From Motiliproteus sp. (GTDB taxonomy: Bacteria > Pseudomonadota > Gammaproteobacteria > Pseudomonadales > Balneatricaceae): a stretch of DNA of 57,931 nt. Below are positions 1 through 9,600 of this stretch, piece after piece. The stretch spans positions 1-57,931 of the forward strand of contig JAPHRD010000058.1 in NCBI GenBank assembly GCA_026196225.1, read 5' to 3'. The notes beneath the pieces are model-generated. The model ran no database searches. It saw only the letters and a list, made by a program, of their open reading frames with translations, and was not told the DNA's origin. Position 1 is the first letter of the stretch. Every line of letters begins with the position of its first letter. Made by a program: the position numbers and the translations under genes.

Positions 1-144
1 ATGGGTTTTTTAGGTATCCAGTAAGGCTGCTGGCCCTAAATCCATAACGCACAACTGAAAATATCGGTATCAGAGCGGCTCATGAAAAATGCGGGTTAGA
101 TAGGACGGCCCTCGAGATGGGATATTTTACTATAGTCCAAACGC

Positions 145-177
145 AAAAAACCCGCAGCAATTGGATCGCAACGGGTT
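145..177 (-). terminator. Rho-independent terminator of the OmpA-like gene
   Basis: Read on the reverse strand, AACCCG and CGGGTT arms (149-154 and 172-177) enclose a 17-nt loop and are followed by a run of T (145-150 read in reverse). It lies about 50 bp after the stop codon of the OmpA-like gene. The stem is short and the loop long, so strength is uncertain. Positions 1-144 hold no gene that I can support. Confidence 0.6.
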
Positions 178-224
178 TATTTAGAGGGCTGGCACGAACG
201 AAGGTCCGTGCCGAGAGGAGAATC

Positions 225-983
225 TTACTTCTCGATCAAGCCCTTAACTACAGCAACTACACGACGGTTGGCACGACGGCCTTCGCTGGTCTTGTTGTCA
301 GCAACAGGACGAGACTCACCGTAACCTTCTGGCTTAACACGGTTGGCAGCAACACCAAACTTGTTCACCAGAATCGCGGCAACAGCTTGCGCACGACGCA
401 TGGACAGATCCTTGTTGTATTCGGCACTGCCAGTGCTGTCGGTGTGACCTTCGATGTAAGCCAGAGAACCACCGGCCTTAGCCATAAAGTCAGCTACGCG
501 CTGGATGTCAGCCATGTAGGCAGAAGTCACCACGTCAGAGTTAGATGCGAAATTAACATTCAAGTTAACTTCCATCAGCACTTTTTCACTGTGGCAGCCG
601 TCCATGTCGACCTTGGCGCCAGCAGGCGTACGCAGACACTTGTCTTTGTAGTTAGGCACTCCGTCCTTATCGCTATCCAGGGCGCAACCCATGCGATCAA
701 CGCTAACACCGGCCGGTGTATTTGGGCACTTGTCGTCGGCATCAACAACGCCGTCGCCATCTGCATCCATCGGCTTGGCCATCATAATTTCATCACAGCC
801 TTCGATCTGGGTACCAGCACGCCAGTCTTTAGCCTTAATACAATTGCCGTTACCGTCTTTAACGTATACTCCGTTGGAATCATGCCAATAGACATTGTGG
901 CCATCATCCCCACCCGGATGAGCCATCGCAACCAATGGAGCCGCTAACAGTGCGGCGGCGGAAGCAATCAGTAGTTTCTTCAT
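225..983 (-). CDS. OmpA-family outer-membrane/peptidoglycan-binding protein with thrombospondin type 3 repeats
   Basis: 252 residues. A signal peptide (MKKLLIASAAALLAAPLVAMA) precedes a short unique segment. Next come two calcium-binding thrombospondin type 3 repeats (DADGDGVVDADDKCP and DSDKDGVPNYKDKC, about residues 75-130). The C-terminal OmpA domain carries the peptidoglycan-binding signature (EGHTDSTGSAEYN, then SMRRAQAV and the final GRRANRRV). The family links the outer membrane to the cell wall; the TSP3 stalk is usually a rigid calcium-stabilised linker. I chose the ATG at 983 because a strong AAGGAG lies just upstream and the signal peptide starts there; the reading frame stays open for 17 more codons upstream. 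There is no N-terminal beta-barrel of classical OmpA size, so this is an OprF/OmpA-like accessory protein rather than OmpA itself. Confidence 0.85.
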   Translation of the reverse strand: MKKLLIASAAALLAAPLVAMAHPGGDDGHNVYWHDSNGVYVKDGNGNCIKAKDWRAGTQIEGCDEIMMAKPMDADGDGVVDADDKCPNTPAGVSVDRMGCALDSDKDGVPNYKDKCLRTPAGAKVDMDGCHSEKVLMEVNLNVNFASNSDVVTSAYMADIQRVADFMAKAGGSLAYIEGHTDSTGSAEYNKDLSMRRAQAVAAILVNKFGVAANRVKPEGYGESRPVADNKTSEGRRANRRVVAVVKGLIEK

Positions 984-1189
984 TCTTATCTCCTTTTGGA
1001 AAATACTAACTCGGTACAGCCATTTCCGAGTCACAACATAGTCTGTTGGCCCTGCGATTCAGGTCCATTAAATTTACAACGGCTACTACGAGTTCCCCAT
1101 CCGTTTGAATTAGGACTACTTTTTGTATACAACGAGCCCTGGGGATTTTCCATCTATTCCATTAAAAACTGATAAATTTTTAATGAATT

Positions 1190-1213
1190 ACCGTAATTTG
1201 ATCATTTTACGGT
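1190..1213 (-). terminator. Probable terminator downstream of dapB
   Basis: A perfect 7-bp inverted repeat, ACCGTAA (1190-1196) and TTACGGT (1207-1213), starts just after the dapB stop on the reverse strand. An A/T-rich tract follows it in the direction of transcription. The stem is A/T-rich, so termination may be partial. Confidence 0.45.
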
Positions 1214-1225
1214 CAAAATCGAACT

Positions 1226-2068
<843 letters not shown>

Positions 2069-3190
2069 TTACATATCTTCGAAGAATTTTTTCACGCCAT
2101 CAAAAAATGAGGTTTTCTTGGGTGAATGCTTCTCGTATTTTTCATCCAGGCTAGACTGGAATTCACGCAACAGATCTTTCTGCTTACGACTGAGATTAAC
2201 CGGGGTCTCTACCAAAATCCGGCACAACAGATCACCAGCACCACCGCCACGGACAGGCGCTACGCCTTTACCACGCAAGCGGAACATCTTCCCGCTTTGA
2301 GTCTCATCCGGCACCTTCAGCTTAACGCGGCCATCCAATGTTGGAACTTCCAACTCACCGCCCAGGGCAGCATCAACAAAGCTGATCGGTACCTCACAAT
2401 AAAGATTGCGACCATCCCGTTCAAAAATCGGGTGCTCCTTGACGGACACCTGCACAAACAGATCACCTGAGGGGCCGCCGTGCATTCCCGCTTCACCCTC
2501 GCCAGCCAGACGAATGCGATCTCCGGTATCAACGCCAGCCGGAATCTTAACCGACAGAGTCTTGCTCTCTTCAACCCGACCACGGCCGTGACAGTCGCCA
2601 CAGGGGTCTTTTACGATGGAACCTTCGCCGTGACAGGCAGGACAGGTCTGCTGTACTGAGAAGAAGCCCTGCTGCATACGCACCTGGCCAATACCGCCAC
2701 AGGTGCTGCACTGAGTGGGCTTGGTTCCCGCTTTAGCACCACTGCCACTACAGGTTTTACAGCTAACCAGAGTTGGAATTCGAATCTGCTTTTCGACACC
2801 TCGAACCGCCTCTTCCAACTGCAGCTCCAAGGTGTAACGAAGATCTGCGCCGCGCTGTACATGGCTGCGTCGACCGCCGCCGCCCGCACCAAAAATATCC
2901 CCAAAGACATCGCCGAAGATATCACCGAAACCGCCAGCACCATGCCCGCCTGCGCCCTGATTGGGGTCAACGCCAGCGTGACCGTACTGGTCGTAAGCGG
3001 CTTTTTTCTGGGAATCGGAAAGAATTTCGTAGGCTTCGTTCACCTCTTTAAAGTTCTCTTCCGCTGACGCATCATCAGGGTTGCGATCGGGATGATATTT
3101 CATCGCCATACGACGGTAGGCTTTCTTGACGTCCCGATCAGATGCGTCACGGGAAACGCCTAATACTTCGTAATAATCTCTCTTGGACAT
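2069..3190 (-). CDS. dnaJ: Chaperone protein DnaJ (Hsp40)
   Basis: 373 residues, full length. Co-chaperone that stimulates the DnaK ATPase and delivers unfolded clients. The J domain (about 1-70) has the HPD tripeptide in [11 protein letters not shown] Gly/Phe-rich linker with [13 protein letters not shown] follows. Four CxxCxGxG zinc repeats lie at about residues 143-210 ([32 protein letters not shown]), then the C-terminal substrate-binding and dimerisation domains. It lies downstream of dnaK on the same strand, separated by a terminator-like hairpin that probably lowers dnaJ expression relative to dnaK. Confidence 0.98.
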   Translation of the reverse strand: MSKRDYYEVLGVSRDASDRDVKKAYRRMAMKYHPDRNPDDASAEENFKEVNEAYEILSDSQKKAAYDQYGHAGVDPNQGAGGHGAGGFGDIFGDVFGDIFGAGGGGRRSHVQRGADLRYTLELQLEEAVRGVEKQIRIPTLVSCKTCSGSGAKAGTKPTQCSTCGGIGQVRMQQGFFSVQQTCPACHGEGSIVKDPCGDCHGRGRVEESKTLSVKIPAGVDTGDRIRLAGEGEAGMHGGPSGDLFVQVSVKEHPIFERDGRNLYCEVPISFVDAALGGELEVPTLDGRVKLKVPDETQSGKMFRLRGKGVAPVRGGGAGDLLCRILVETPVNLSRKQKDLLREFQSSLDEKYEKHSPKKTSFFDGVKKFFEDM

Positions 3191-3260
3191 GACTCTTTGT
3201 CTCAGTCAAACACTCAATGAGGCGACGGGGAGCCCCCGGACCACAGACTGCCTATAATGC

Positions 3261-3294
3261 AAAAACGGCAACGCAGGATAACCCCGCGTTGCCG
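3261..3294 (-). terminator. Terminator/attenuator between dnaK and dnaJ
   Basis: A perfect 9-bp stem, CGGCAACGC (3266-3274) with GCGTTGCCG (3286-3294), is followed on the reverse strand by TTTTT (3261-3265). It sits between the dnaK stop and the dnaJ start, so it likely ends most dnaK transcripts and allows partial readthrough to dnaJ-dapB. Confidence 0.8.
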
Positions 3295-3356
3295 GTGATA
3301 ACGCCCGGCACTGCCCCTACAGGAACAGTGCTACGGATTGAAGCAATCAATCTCGA

Positions 3357-5279
3357 TTACTTCTTGTCGTCTTTAACTTCTTCAAACTCGGCGTCGACAG
3401 CATCATCACCCGGTTGAGCAGCCTCGGCTTCAGCAGCACCGGCTGCTTGCTCCGCTTGAGCCTGAGCTTCATACATCTTTTGAGCAACCGGAGAAATCAC
3501 CTCAGTCAGGGCTGTAGTCTTAGCTTCAATAGCATCCTTATCATCGCCTTTCAGTGCCTCTTCAAGCTCAGAGATCGCCGCTTCGATAGCCGTTTTCTCA
3601 TCAGCAGATACGGCATCACCCGCTTCTTCAAGAGTCTTCTTGGCGGAGTGAACCATGCCATCGGCAGTGTTGCGAACCTGGATCATCTCTTCGAACTTAG
3701 CGTCCTCTGCAGAATTCGCTTCTGCGTCAGCTACCATCTTTTCGATCTCTTCATCGGACAGGCCGGAAGATGCCTTGATTACGATAGATTGCTCTTTACC
3801 AGTCGCCTTATCCTTAGCGGATACATTCAGAATACCGTTGGCATCCAAGTCAAAACTTACTTCGATTTGAGGCATGCCACGTGGTGCTGGCGGGATATCA
3901 GCCAGATCGAAGCGACCCAAAGACTTGTTCTGAGAAGCTTGCTTACGCTCACCTTGAACCACGTGAATGGTCACAGCAGTCTGGTTGTCATCAGCAGTAG
4001 AGAAAGTCTGCGACTTCTTGGTTGGGATGGTGGTGTTCTTGTCGATCAGCGACGTAGCAACACCCCCCATGGTCTCGATACCCAGAGTCAGCGGAGTTAC
4101 ATCCAACAACAATACGTCTTTAACTTCACCAGACAGTACCGCACCCTGGATAGCAGCACCCATGGCAACAGCTTCGTCCGGGTTAACATCCCTACGTGCT
4201 TCTTTTCCGAAGAATTCCTTAACCTTTTCCTGCACCAATGGCATACGGGTCTGACCACCCACCAAAATCACATCTTCGATCTCAGAGGCAGACAGGTCTG
4301 CATCTTTAAGAGCCATTTCACAAGGCTTAAGGGAAGCAAGAACCAGCTCCTCAACTAAAGACTCCAGCTTCGCACGAGTAACTTTAACATTAAGGTGCTT
4401 AGGACCAGACGCATCGGCAGTAATGTAAGGCAGGTTCACATCAGTCTGCTGACTGGAAGACAATTCTACCTTAGCTTTTTCTGCGGCTTCCTTCAGACGC
4501 TGCAGAGCCAGAGGGTCGTTGTGAAGATCGATACCAGATTCTTTCTTGAACTCAGCGGCAAGATACTCGATCAAACGCAGGTCGAAATCTTCACCACCCA
4601 AGAAAGTGTCACCGTTGGTGGACAGCACTTCAAACTGGTGCTCGCCATCAACTTCAGCGATCTCGATGATAGAGATATCGAAAGTACCACCACCCAGGTC
4701 ATAAACAGCTACGGTGCGGTCACCGGTCTTTTTGTCCATACCGTAAGCCAGAGCAGCAGCGGTAGGCTCGTTGATAATACGCTTAACTTCCAGACCTGCG
4801 ATTTTACCGGCATCTTTTGTAGCCTGGCGCTGAGAATCATTGAAGTAGGCAGGCACTGTAATAACCGCTTCGGTAACAGACTCACCCAGGTAATCTTCTG
4901 CAGTCTTCTTCATCTTCTTGAGGATTTCAGCAGAAACCTGAGGTGGTGCAATTTTTTCACCGCCAGCACTAACCCAAGCATCGCCGTTATCAGCTTCGAT
5001 GATCTTGTAAGGCACCATTTTGATGTCTTTCTGAACCACATCGTCTTTAAAACGGCGACCAATCAGACGCTTGATCGCGAATAGAGTGTTGTTAGGATTG
5101 GTCACCGCCTGACGCTTGGCAGACTGACCAACCAGAATTTCTTTATCCTCGGTGTAGGCAACGATAGAAGGCGTTGTACGATCACCTTCAGAATTTTCAA
5201 TTACCTTGGTCTTTTCACCGTCAAGGATGGACACACAGGAATTGGTGGTTCCCAGGTCAATACCAATCACTTTACCCAT
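3357..5279 (-). CDS. dnaK: Chaperone protein DnaK (Hsp70)
   Basis: 640 residues, normal length. ATP-dependent cytoplasmic chaperone working with DnaJ and GrpE. The N-terminal ATPase domain starts with [13 protein letters not shown] and contains [11 protein letters not shown] and [12 protein letters not shown]. The inter-domain linker and start of the substrate-binding domain are visible at [18 protein letters not shown]. The C-terminus is acidic and ends [10 protein letters not shown], close to the classical EEVKDKK tail. An SD (GGAG) precedes the ATG at 5279. A sigma32-like promoter lies just upstream, within the end of grpE. Confidence 0.99.
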   Translation of the reverse strand: MGKVIGIDLGTTNSCVSILDGEKTKVIENSEGDRTTPSIVAYTEDKEILVGQSAKRQAVTNPNNTLFAIKRLIGRRFKDDVVQKDIKMVPYKIIEADNGDAWVSAGGEKIAPPQVSAEILKKMKKTAEDYLGESVTEAVITVPAYFNDSQRQATKDAGKIAGLEVKRIINEPTAAALAYGMDKKTGDRTVAVYDLGGGTFDISIIEIAEVDGEHQFEVLSTNGDTFLGGEDFDLRLIEYLAAEFKKESGIDLHNDPLALQRLKEAAEKAKVELSSSQQTDVNLPYITADASGPKHLNVKVTRAKLESLVEELVLASLKPCEMALKDADLSASEIEDVILVGGQTRMPLVQEKVKEFFGKEARRDVNPDEAVAMGAAIQGAVLSGEVKDVLLLDVTPLTLGIETMGGVATSLIDKNTTIPTKKSQTFSTADDNQTAVTIHVVQGERKQASQNKSLGRFDLADIPPAPRGMPQIEVSFDLDANGILNVSAKDKATGKEQSIVIKASSGLSDEEIEKMVADAEANSAEDAKFEEMIQVRNTADGMVHSAKKTLEEAGDAVSADEKTAIEAAISELEEALKGDDKDAIEAKTTALTEVISPVAQKMYEAQAQAEQAAGAAEAEAAQPGDDAVDAEFEEVKDDKK

Positions 5280-5351
5280 TTTCTAAACTCCAGATCGTTG
5301 TTACGGTCGGCCATGTTTGCCGTCACCGTGAAAATCGTATGTCTTTTAACC

Positions 5352-5380
5352 TATATTGGTTTGATTTCTCAGCTTTCAAG
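5352..5380 (-). promoter_or_regulatory. Candidate sigma32 heat-shock promoter for dnaK
   Basis: On the reverse strand CTTGAA (5375-5380), 15 nt, then CCAATATA (5352-5359) resembles the heat-shock consensus CTTGAAA-N11-16-CCCCATNT. The -35 element overlaps the last codons of grpE. The -10 element is imperfect. It would let dnaK be induced separately from grpE. Confidence 0.5.
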
Positions 5381-5996
5381 CCTGCTCGTCAATTTTTGGA
5401 CTCGCTGCAGGCCCCGCCTTAGAAACCATCACCATCGCCGGACGCACCAAGCGGCCATTGAGCAGATAACCTTTCTGCATCACATGCAGAACAGTATTGG
5501 GTTCAACGTCGCCATTCTCGACCATCGACATGGCCTGGTGATGCTGAGGGTCGAAAGGCTCGCCCTGTGGATCAACCGGCTCAACGTTAAACTTCTTCAG
5601 CGCTGCCATCATCATGCTCAGGGTCATATCAACCCCCTGACGGATAGCAACTACGGCCTCGTCCTCAGATTGGGCTGACTCAACGGCGCGCTCCAGACTA
5701 TCAACTACCGGCAAAAGCTCATTGGTAAAACGCTCCAATGCAAACTTATGGGCTTTTTCCACATCCTGCTCGGAACGGCGGCGAATATTCTGCACATCAG
5801 CCCGTGCACGCAGCACTTGGCTTTCTGCCTCTGTTAAAGCTTCTTGTGCCTTTTCCAATTCATCCTGTAGCTGCTGAACAGAATCTACTTCCGTCTCAGC
5901 CGTAGCCGCTTCATTTTCGGCCACATCAGTTTCAGCATTTTCAGATGCCTTCAGCTGTTCCGGCTGAGCTTCCTGTGTCGCTTCTTTATCCGCCAT
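5376..5996 (-). CDS. grpE: Nucleotide exchange factor GrpE
   Basis: 206 residues. GrpE releases ADP from DnaK and acts as a thermosensor. The acidic, low-complexity N-terminus (rich in Glu, Ala and Gln) leads into a long coiled coil (about 45-100), followed by the conserved beta domain with [25 protein letters not shown] and [23 protein letters not shown]. The ATG at 5996 has a perfect GGAGG six bases upstream; the frame extends seven codons further without such a site. It is upstream of dnaK on the same strand. Confidence 0.97.
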   Translation of the reverse strand: MADKEATQEAQPEQLKASENAETDVAENEAATAETEVDSVQQLQDELEKAQEALTEAESQVLRARADVQNIRRRSEQDVEKAHKFALERFTNELLPVVDSLERAVESAQSEDEAVVAIRQGVDMTLSMMMAALKKFNVEPVDPQGEPFDPQHHQAMSMVENGDVEPNTVLHVMQKGYLLNGRLVRPAMVMVSKAGPAASPKIDEQA

Positions 5997-6039
5997 ATAA
6001 ACCTCCAGATCCGACAAGCAGTAAATGTTGCGTATGCCC

Positions 6040-6068
6040 TATATGGGGATGCTAAAAAACGATTCAAC
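6040..6068 (-). promoter_or_regulatory. Sigma32 heat-shock promoter of grpE-dnaK-dnaJ
   Basis: On the reverse strand, TTGAA (6063-6067), a 14-nt spacer, then CCCCATATA (6040-6048). The -10 element matches the sigma32 consensus CCCCATNTA in full and the spacing is ideal. It lies about 45 bp upstream of the grpE start. Confidence 0.75.
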
Positions 6069-6158
6069 CCTAAATGTGTGGATTTAACGCCAGTTTTTTA
6101 ACAGGCCTCATTTCAGCTAATTGTTTACAGGCAATAAGTGGCGAGATTCCGAAAACTA

Positions 6159-6174
6159 CTGTATAAATACCCAT
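6159..6174 (+). promoter_or_regulatory. LexA (SOS) box-like site upstream of recN
   Basis: CTGTATAAATACCCAT resembles the gammaproteobacterial LexA operator (CTGTATATAWAWACAG, or pseudomonad CTGTATAAAWAWCCAG). The left half-site is perfect and the right half degenerate. It lies 25 bp before the recN start, the expected place for SOS control of recN. Confidence 0.55.
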
Positions 6175-6199
6175 ATGTATTTTGAAGGGGGATTCGCCC

Positions 6200-7858
6200 G
6201 TGCTGACACAACTAAGCATCCGTAACTTCACCCTGATTGAACAACTCGATCTTGAGCTGGACAGCGGCATGACCGTGATCAGTGGTGAGACCGGTGCCGG
6301 CAAATCGATTATGCTCGACGCCCTCGGCCTGACTCTGGGCGACCGCGCCGATGCCGATATGATCCGTCATGGCTGCGATCGTGCCGATATCTCCGCCTGC
6401 TTCGACATCAACGATCTTCCCCTAGCTCAACAGTGGCTACAACAGCAGGATCTGGATAACGATAATGATTGCCTGTTACGACGGGTGGTCAACCGTAACG
6501 GTCGCTCTCGCGCTTACATCAATGGCCACCCCACGCCGCTGCAGGATCTTCGCAAGCTGGGTGAGTTTCTGATCGACATTCACGGCCAGCACGAACACCA
6601 ATCTCTGCTTAAAAAAGAACAGCACCAGATTCTTCTCGACAACTATGGTGGACATCGGGATCTTACCGAGGACGTTCGCCAGCAGTTTCAGCAGTGGCAA
6701 CAGCTGGCCAACCAGCTAAGACAGATCCGCGAACAGTCCGACGAGCAACGGGCACAGCTACAGCTGCTTAGCTATCAAGTAGAGGAGCTGGATCAGTTAT
6801 CACCGGAAGCCGGCGAGCCAACTCAGCTGGAACAGGAACAAAAACAACTGGCCAGTGCGGGCCAACTCTTGCAAAGCGGTGAACTGGTACGGCAGATCAG
6901 CACCGAAGACGAAACCACCAACTGCCGCCAACTGCTCAATCAATGCCTGCAGCAGCTCTCCCAGTTCGATCTCAACAATGAGCAATGGCTGGGCGTTCAG
7001 GAGATGCTCAATACAGCCTTAATCCAAGTTGAAGAAGCGTCGGCGGAGCTGGAGCACTATTTATCACGGGTTGAGATCGACCCTCAACGACTCGAGTGGG
7101 TAGAGGAACGACTCAGCAGCCTGTATGAAATCGCAAGAAAACATCAAATTGAGCCGGACCAGCTCCCCGAACTGCACCAAACCCTGGCCGACCAACTAGC
7201 CACACAGTCACTATCCGACGATGCGTTAGAACAGCTACAGCAGCAAGTCGATTCCGCCGAGCAGCAATATGTGCAGCTCGCCGAGAAGCTTAGCCAACAG
7301 CGTGTAAACGCGGCAGACACCCTGAATCAGAAGATCAACCAACAGCTCCATGCACTAGGCATGTCTACCAGTAACTTTGTTGCCAACCTGACACCCCAAA
7401 GCGCTGCAGCACAAGGGATGGAAGCGATAGAGTTCCTTATCAGCACCAACCCCGGCCAACCACCGAAACCCTTAGCCAAAGTTGCTTCGGGCGGCGAATT
7501 ATCCCGTATCAGCCTGGCAATTCAGGTCGTCACAGCACAGACGTCGGCAACGCCGGTGCTGGCATTCGATGAAGTAGATGTGGGCATCGGCGGCGCTGTG
7601 GCCGAAGTCGTAGGACGATTGCTCAGAGAGCTAGGACAGCACAGCCAGATCATCTGTGTAACTCACCAGCCACAGGTTGCCTGTTGTGGCCACCAACACC
7701 TGCGGGTCAGTAAGGCCCAGCAAGATCAGCATAATGTCAGCCAGATTCAGGCGCTGGAGACCGACCAACGGGTCAAAGAGGTGGCGCGGATGCTCGGCGG
7801 TATCGATATTACCGAGCGCACTTTAGACCATGCCCGGGAAATGCTGGAAATGGCCTGA
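6200..7858 (+). CDS. recN: DNA repair protein RecN
   Basis: 552 residues, normal length. SMC-like ATPase recruited to double-strand breaks. Walker A is GETGAGKSI near residue 35. A long Gln/Glu-rich coiled coil occupies about 150-390. The C-terminal half of the ATPase head has the signature VASGGELSRISLAIQ and Walker B TPVLAFDEVDVGIGG, followed by ICVTHQPQVA. I chose the GTG at 6200, giving MLTQLSIRNF as in E. coli RecN, with AGGGGG upstream; a TTG six codons earlier is less likely. Divergent from grpE, with a LexA-like box in front. Confidence 0.97.
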   Translation: MLTQLSIRNFTLIEQLDLELDSGMTVISGETGAGKSIMLDALGLTLGDRADADMIRHGCDRADISACFDINDLPLAQQWLQQQDLDNDNDCLLRRVVNRNGRSRAYINGHPTPLQDLRKLGEFLIDIHGQHEHQSLLKKEQHQILLDNYGGHRDLTEDVRQQFQQWQQLANQLRQIREQSDEQRAQLQLLSYQVEELDQLSPEAGEPTQLEQEQKQLASAGQLLQSGELVRQISTEDETTNCRQLLNQCLQQLSQFDLNNEQWLGVQEMLNTALIQVEEASAELEHYLSRVEIDPQRLEWVEERLSSLYEIARKHQIEPDQLPELHQTLADQLATQSLSDDALEQLQQQVDSAEQQYVQLAEKLSQQRVNAADTLNQKINQQLHALGMSTSNFVANLTPQSAAAQGMEAIEFLISTNPGQPPKPLAKVASGGELSRISLAIQVVTAQTSATPVLAFDEVDVGIGGAVAEVVGRLLRELGQHSQIICVTHQPQVACCGHQHLRVSKAQQDQHNVSQIQALETDQRVKEVARMLGGIDITERTLDHAREMLEMA

Positions 7859-7899
7859 AAGCAGATATAAACCCTCTTTAAGGCGAGGCTTAAAGAGAT

Positions 7900-7931
7900 A
7901 AAAAAAGACCAGCATGATGCTGGTCTTTTTT
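7900..7931. terminator. Bidirectional terminator between recN and fur
   Basis: A perfect 8-bp stem GACCAGCA/TGCTGGTC (7907-7914 and 7918-7925) is flanked by A6 on the left and T6 on the right, so it can serve both convergent genes, recN (+) and fur (-). Confidence 0.92.
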
Positions 7932-7949
7932 ACTAAAGCAGCTCAGGAA

Positions 7950-8372
7950 CTACTTATCTTTTGCGTCTTTGTGTTCACCGTAAAGGTAAATAGTTCTGTC
8001 GGATAGCGTGAAACCCATCGATTCGGCAATTTCGTCCAGCAAATCATTTAGGCGCTGATCGCTAAACTCTTTTACCAAACCACTCTTCACGCAGACGATG
8101 TGATCGTGTCTCTGATCGTCCGCCAGTTCGAATACCGAGTGACCACCTTCAAAGTGGTGACGAACCACCAAACCGGCTGCTTCAAACTGAGTCAAGACTC
8201 GATAGACTGTCGCCAAGCCGACATCTTCACCGCTTTCCATCAGAATCTTATAAATATCTTCAGCGCTCCAATGGTCTCCTTCACCAGCTTTTTCCAGAAT
8301 CTGGTAAATTTTCACCCTAGGCAGTGTGACCTTGAGCCCCGCTTTTCTTAGTTCTTGATTTTCTGCAGACAT
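7950..8372 (-). CDS. fur: Ferric uptake regulator Fur
   Basis: 140 residues. Iron-responsive repressor; an N-terminal winged helix (LRKAGLKVTLPRVKIYQIL, then GLATVYRVLTQFEAAGLV) is followed by a metal-binding dimerisation domain with HHFEGGHSVFEL and DQRHDHIVCVKSGLVKEF. The usual structural-zinc CxxC of E. coli Fur (CLDCG) is here CVKSG, so the second Cys is replaced by Ser. Pseudomonad Fur proteins have the similar CVESG, so this is a lineage trait rather than damage. Divergent from bamE. Confidence 0.96.
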   Translation of the reverse strand: MSAENQELRKAGLKVTLPRVKIYQILEKAGEGDHWSAEDIYKILMESGEDVGLATVYRVLTQFEAAGLVVRHHFEGGHSVFELADDQRHDHIVCVKSGLVKEFSDQRLNDLLDEIAESMGFTLSDRTIYLYGEHKDAKDK

Positions 8373-8454
8373 GATAGCTATTCAGCACCCTTAGAATACG
8401 CTCGATATTCCTGTATTATCCGCAATTAATTCAAAGAGTGAAAGTAATTTAAAA

Positions 8455-8796
8455 ATGCTAAGAATTCTTATTACCACAGTACTTTTAGTGTTAATCGCCG
8501 GATGCAGCTATTTTCCGGGGGTTCATAAGATCGATATACAGCAAGGAAATCTGGTGACCCAGGAGATGGTTGACCAGTTACGCCCAGGCATGACGAAAAG
8601 CCAGGTCCGCTTTGTGATGGGTTCACCACTGGTTGTCGATACTTTCCAGCAGAGCCGCTGGGATTATCTGATGACACTCAAAAAAGGTACCGACGATGTA
8701 CGCATCCAGGAACGTATCTCTTTGTTTTTCAAGGAAGGCAAACTGGCTTTCTTTAACGGAGACTTCCGCCCCAGCGCCGCTAATGTTCAACGCTAA
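8455..8796 (+). CDS. bamE: Outer membrane protein assembly factor BamE (SmpA/OmlA lipoprotein)
   Basis: 113 residues. Lipoprotein of the beta-barrel assembly complex. The signal peptide ends in a lipobox LIAGC (Cys near residue 17). The conserved core [19 protein letters not shown] and the [10 protein letters not shown] strand are diagnostic. The position next to fur, facing away, is the standard gammaproteobacterial arrangement. Confidence 0.96.
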   Translation: MLRILITTVLLVLIAGCSYFPGVHKIDIQQGNLVTQEMVDQLRPGMTKSQVRFVMGSPLVVDTFQQSRWDYLMTLKKGTDDVRIQERISLFFKEGKLAFFNGDFRPSAANVQR

Positions 8797-8812
8797 CGGC
8801 CGCTTTTGAGCG

Positions 8813-9124
8813 TTACTTCTGATCGTCGCCCTGTTGCTTTTCGGCCTTCAGCTTAGCCGCGCGATTTGCTCGCGCTTGCTTGGGGTCGATCAGCAGAGGT
8901 CGATAGATCTCCACCCGCTGCCCCTCTTTAAGCACTTCCTCTTTAGGATTGCGGATACTCTTGCCAAAAATCCCCATGGGGATCGAATCCGGGTCAATTT
9001 CGGGAAAGGTTTCTACAATCTTGGAACGGATTACGGCGTCGTAGGCAGTACAACCCTCTTCTACCTTCAACGCCACAATCTTCTGCTCATCGGGTAGAGC
9101 GTAAGCAACTTCAACATTAATCAT
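8813..9124 (-). CDS. rnfH: RnfH family (UPF0125) ubiquitin-fold protein
   Basis: 103 residues, ubiquitin-like beta-grasp family, also called RatB/YfjF. The pattern INVEVAYALPDEQKIV followed by IPMGIFGKSIRNPKEEVLKEGQRVEIYRPL is typical, with a basic C-terminal tail. It follows ratA with an 8-bp gap, the conserved ratA-rnfH pair. Precise function in this setting is not established; some homologues are linked to Rnf electron transport. Confidence 0.9.
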   Translation of the reverse strand: MINVEVAYALPDEQKIVALKVEEGCTAYDAVIRSKIVETFPEIDPDSIPMGIFGKSIRNPKEEVLKEGQRVEIYRPLLIDPKQARANRAAKLKAEKQQGDDQK

Positions 9125-9132
9125 CGTTTTGT

Positions 9133-9564
9133 TTAACCGTACTTCTTGTCAGCCTGGCTACAGAACGCATCAACCATGGCGACAGCAATCTGATTGAATA
9201 CCTTACTCATCGCCAAATTGGTGATCTTTCCAGAAAAATTAAAATCCAGCTTCAGCGACACCTTACAAGCCTCTTCACTCAGGCTGGTGAAGGTCCAACT
9301 ACCACTGAGATCGGAGAAGGGGCCATCCACCAGTTCCAACTGAATCCTATTGGGGGACTCCAAGCGGTTGCAGGTGGTAAAGCTATACTTTAGCCCCGCT
9401 TTAGCAACATCGACTCGAGCCACCATCTCATCGGCACTCTGACGAATGATGCTGGAGCCTGAGCACCAAGGCAGAAAATTGGGATAACTGAGTACGTCGT
9501 TCACCAAGTCATACATCTGCTCAGCGGTGTGGAGTACCAGTGCACTGCGGTCTACACGCGTCAT
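9133..9564 (-). CDS. ratA: RatA/CoqR-type START-domain ubiquinone-binding protein
   Basis: 143 residues, SRPBCC/START-like fold (polyketide cyclase family), homologous to E. coli YfjG/RatA and to the Coq10 lipid chaperone. Diagnostic segments are SALVLHTAEQMYDLVNDVLSYP, FLPWCSGS and the C-terminal NQIAVAMVDAFCSQADK. The protein has been described both as a ribosome-association toxin and as a ubiquinone-binding factor; the sequence cannot decide between these. First gene of the ratA-rnfH pair. Confidence 0.9.
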   Translation of the reverse strand: MTRVDRSALVLHTAEQMYDLVNDVLSYPNFLPWCSGSSIIRQSADEMVARVDVAKAGLKYSFTTCNRLESPNRIQLELVDGPFSDLSGSWTFTSLSEEACKVSLKLDFNFSGKITNLAMSKVFNQIAVAMVDAFCSQADKKYG

Positions 9565-9600
9565 GAAAACTAAAAATCCTTAATGGCCAAACTACTCAGT

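Noticed and set aside
117-947. Long forward frame of 276 codons opposite the OmpA-like gene
   Set aside because: Antisense shadow of a gene with clear signal peptide, TSP3 and OmpA motifs; no recognisable protein features of its own.
3414-5084. Two long forward frames opposite dnaK (3414-4358 and 4395-5084)
   Set aside because: Antisense to dnaK, whose codon bias often leaves open complementary frames; no motifs or ribosome sites.
8373-8454. Fur box in the fur-bamE intergenic region
   Set aside because: The A/T-rich sequence has no convincing match to the 19-bp Fur consensus.
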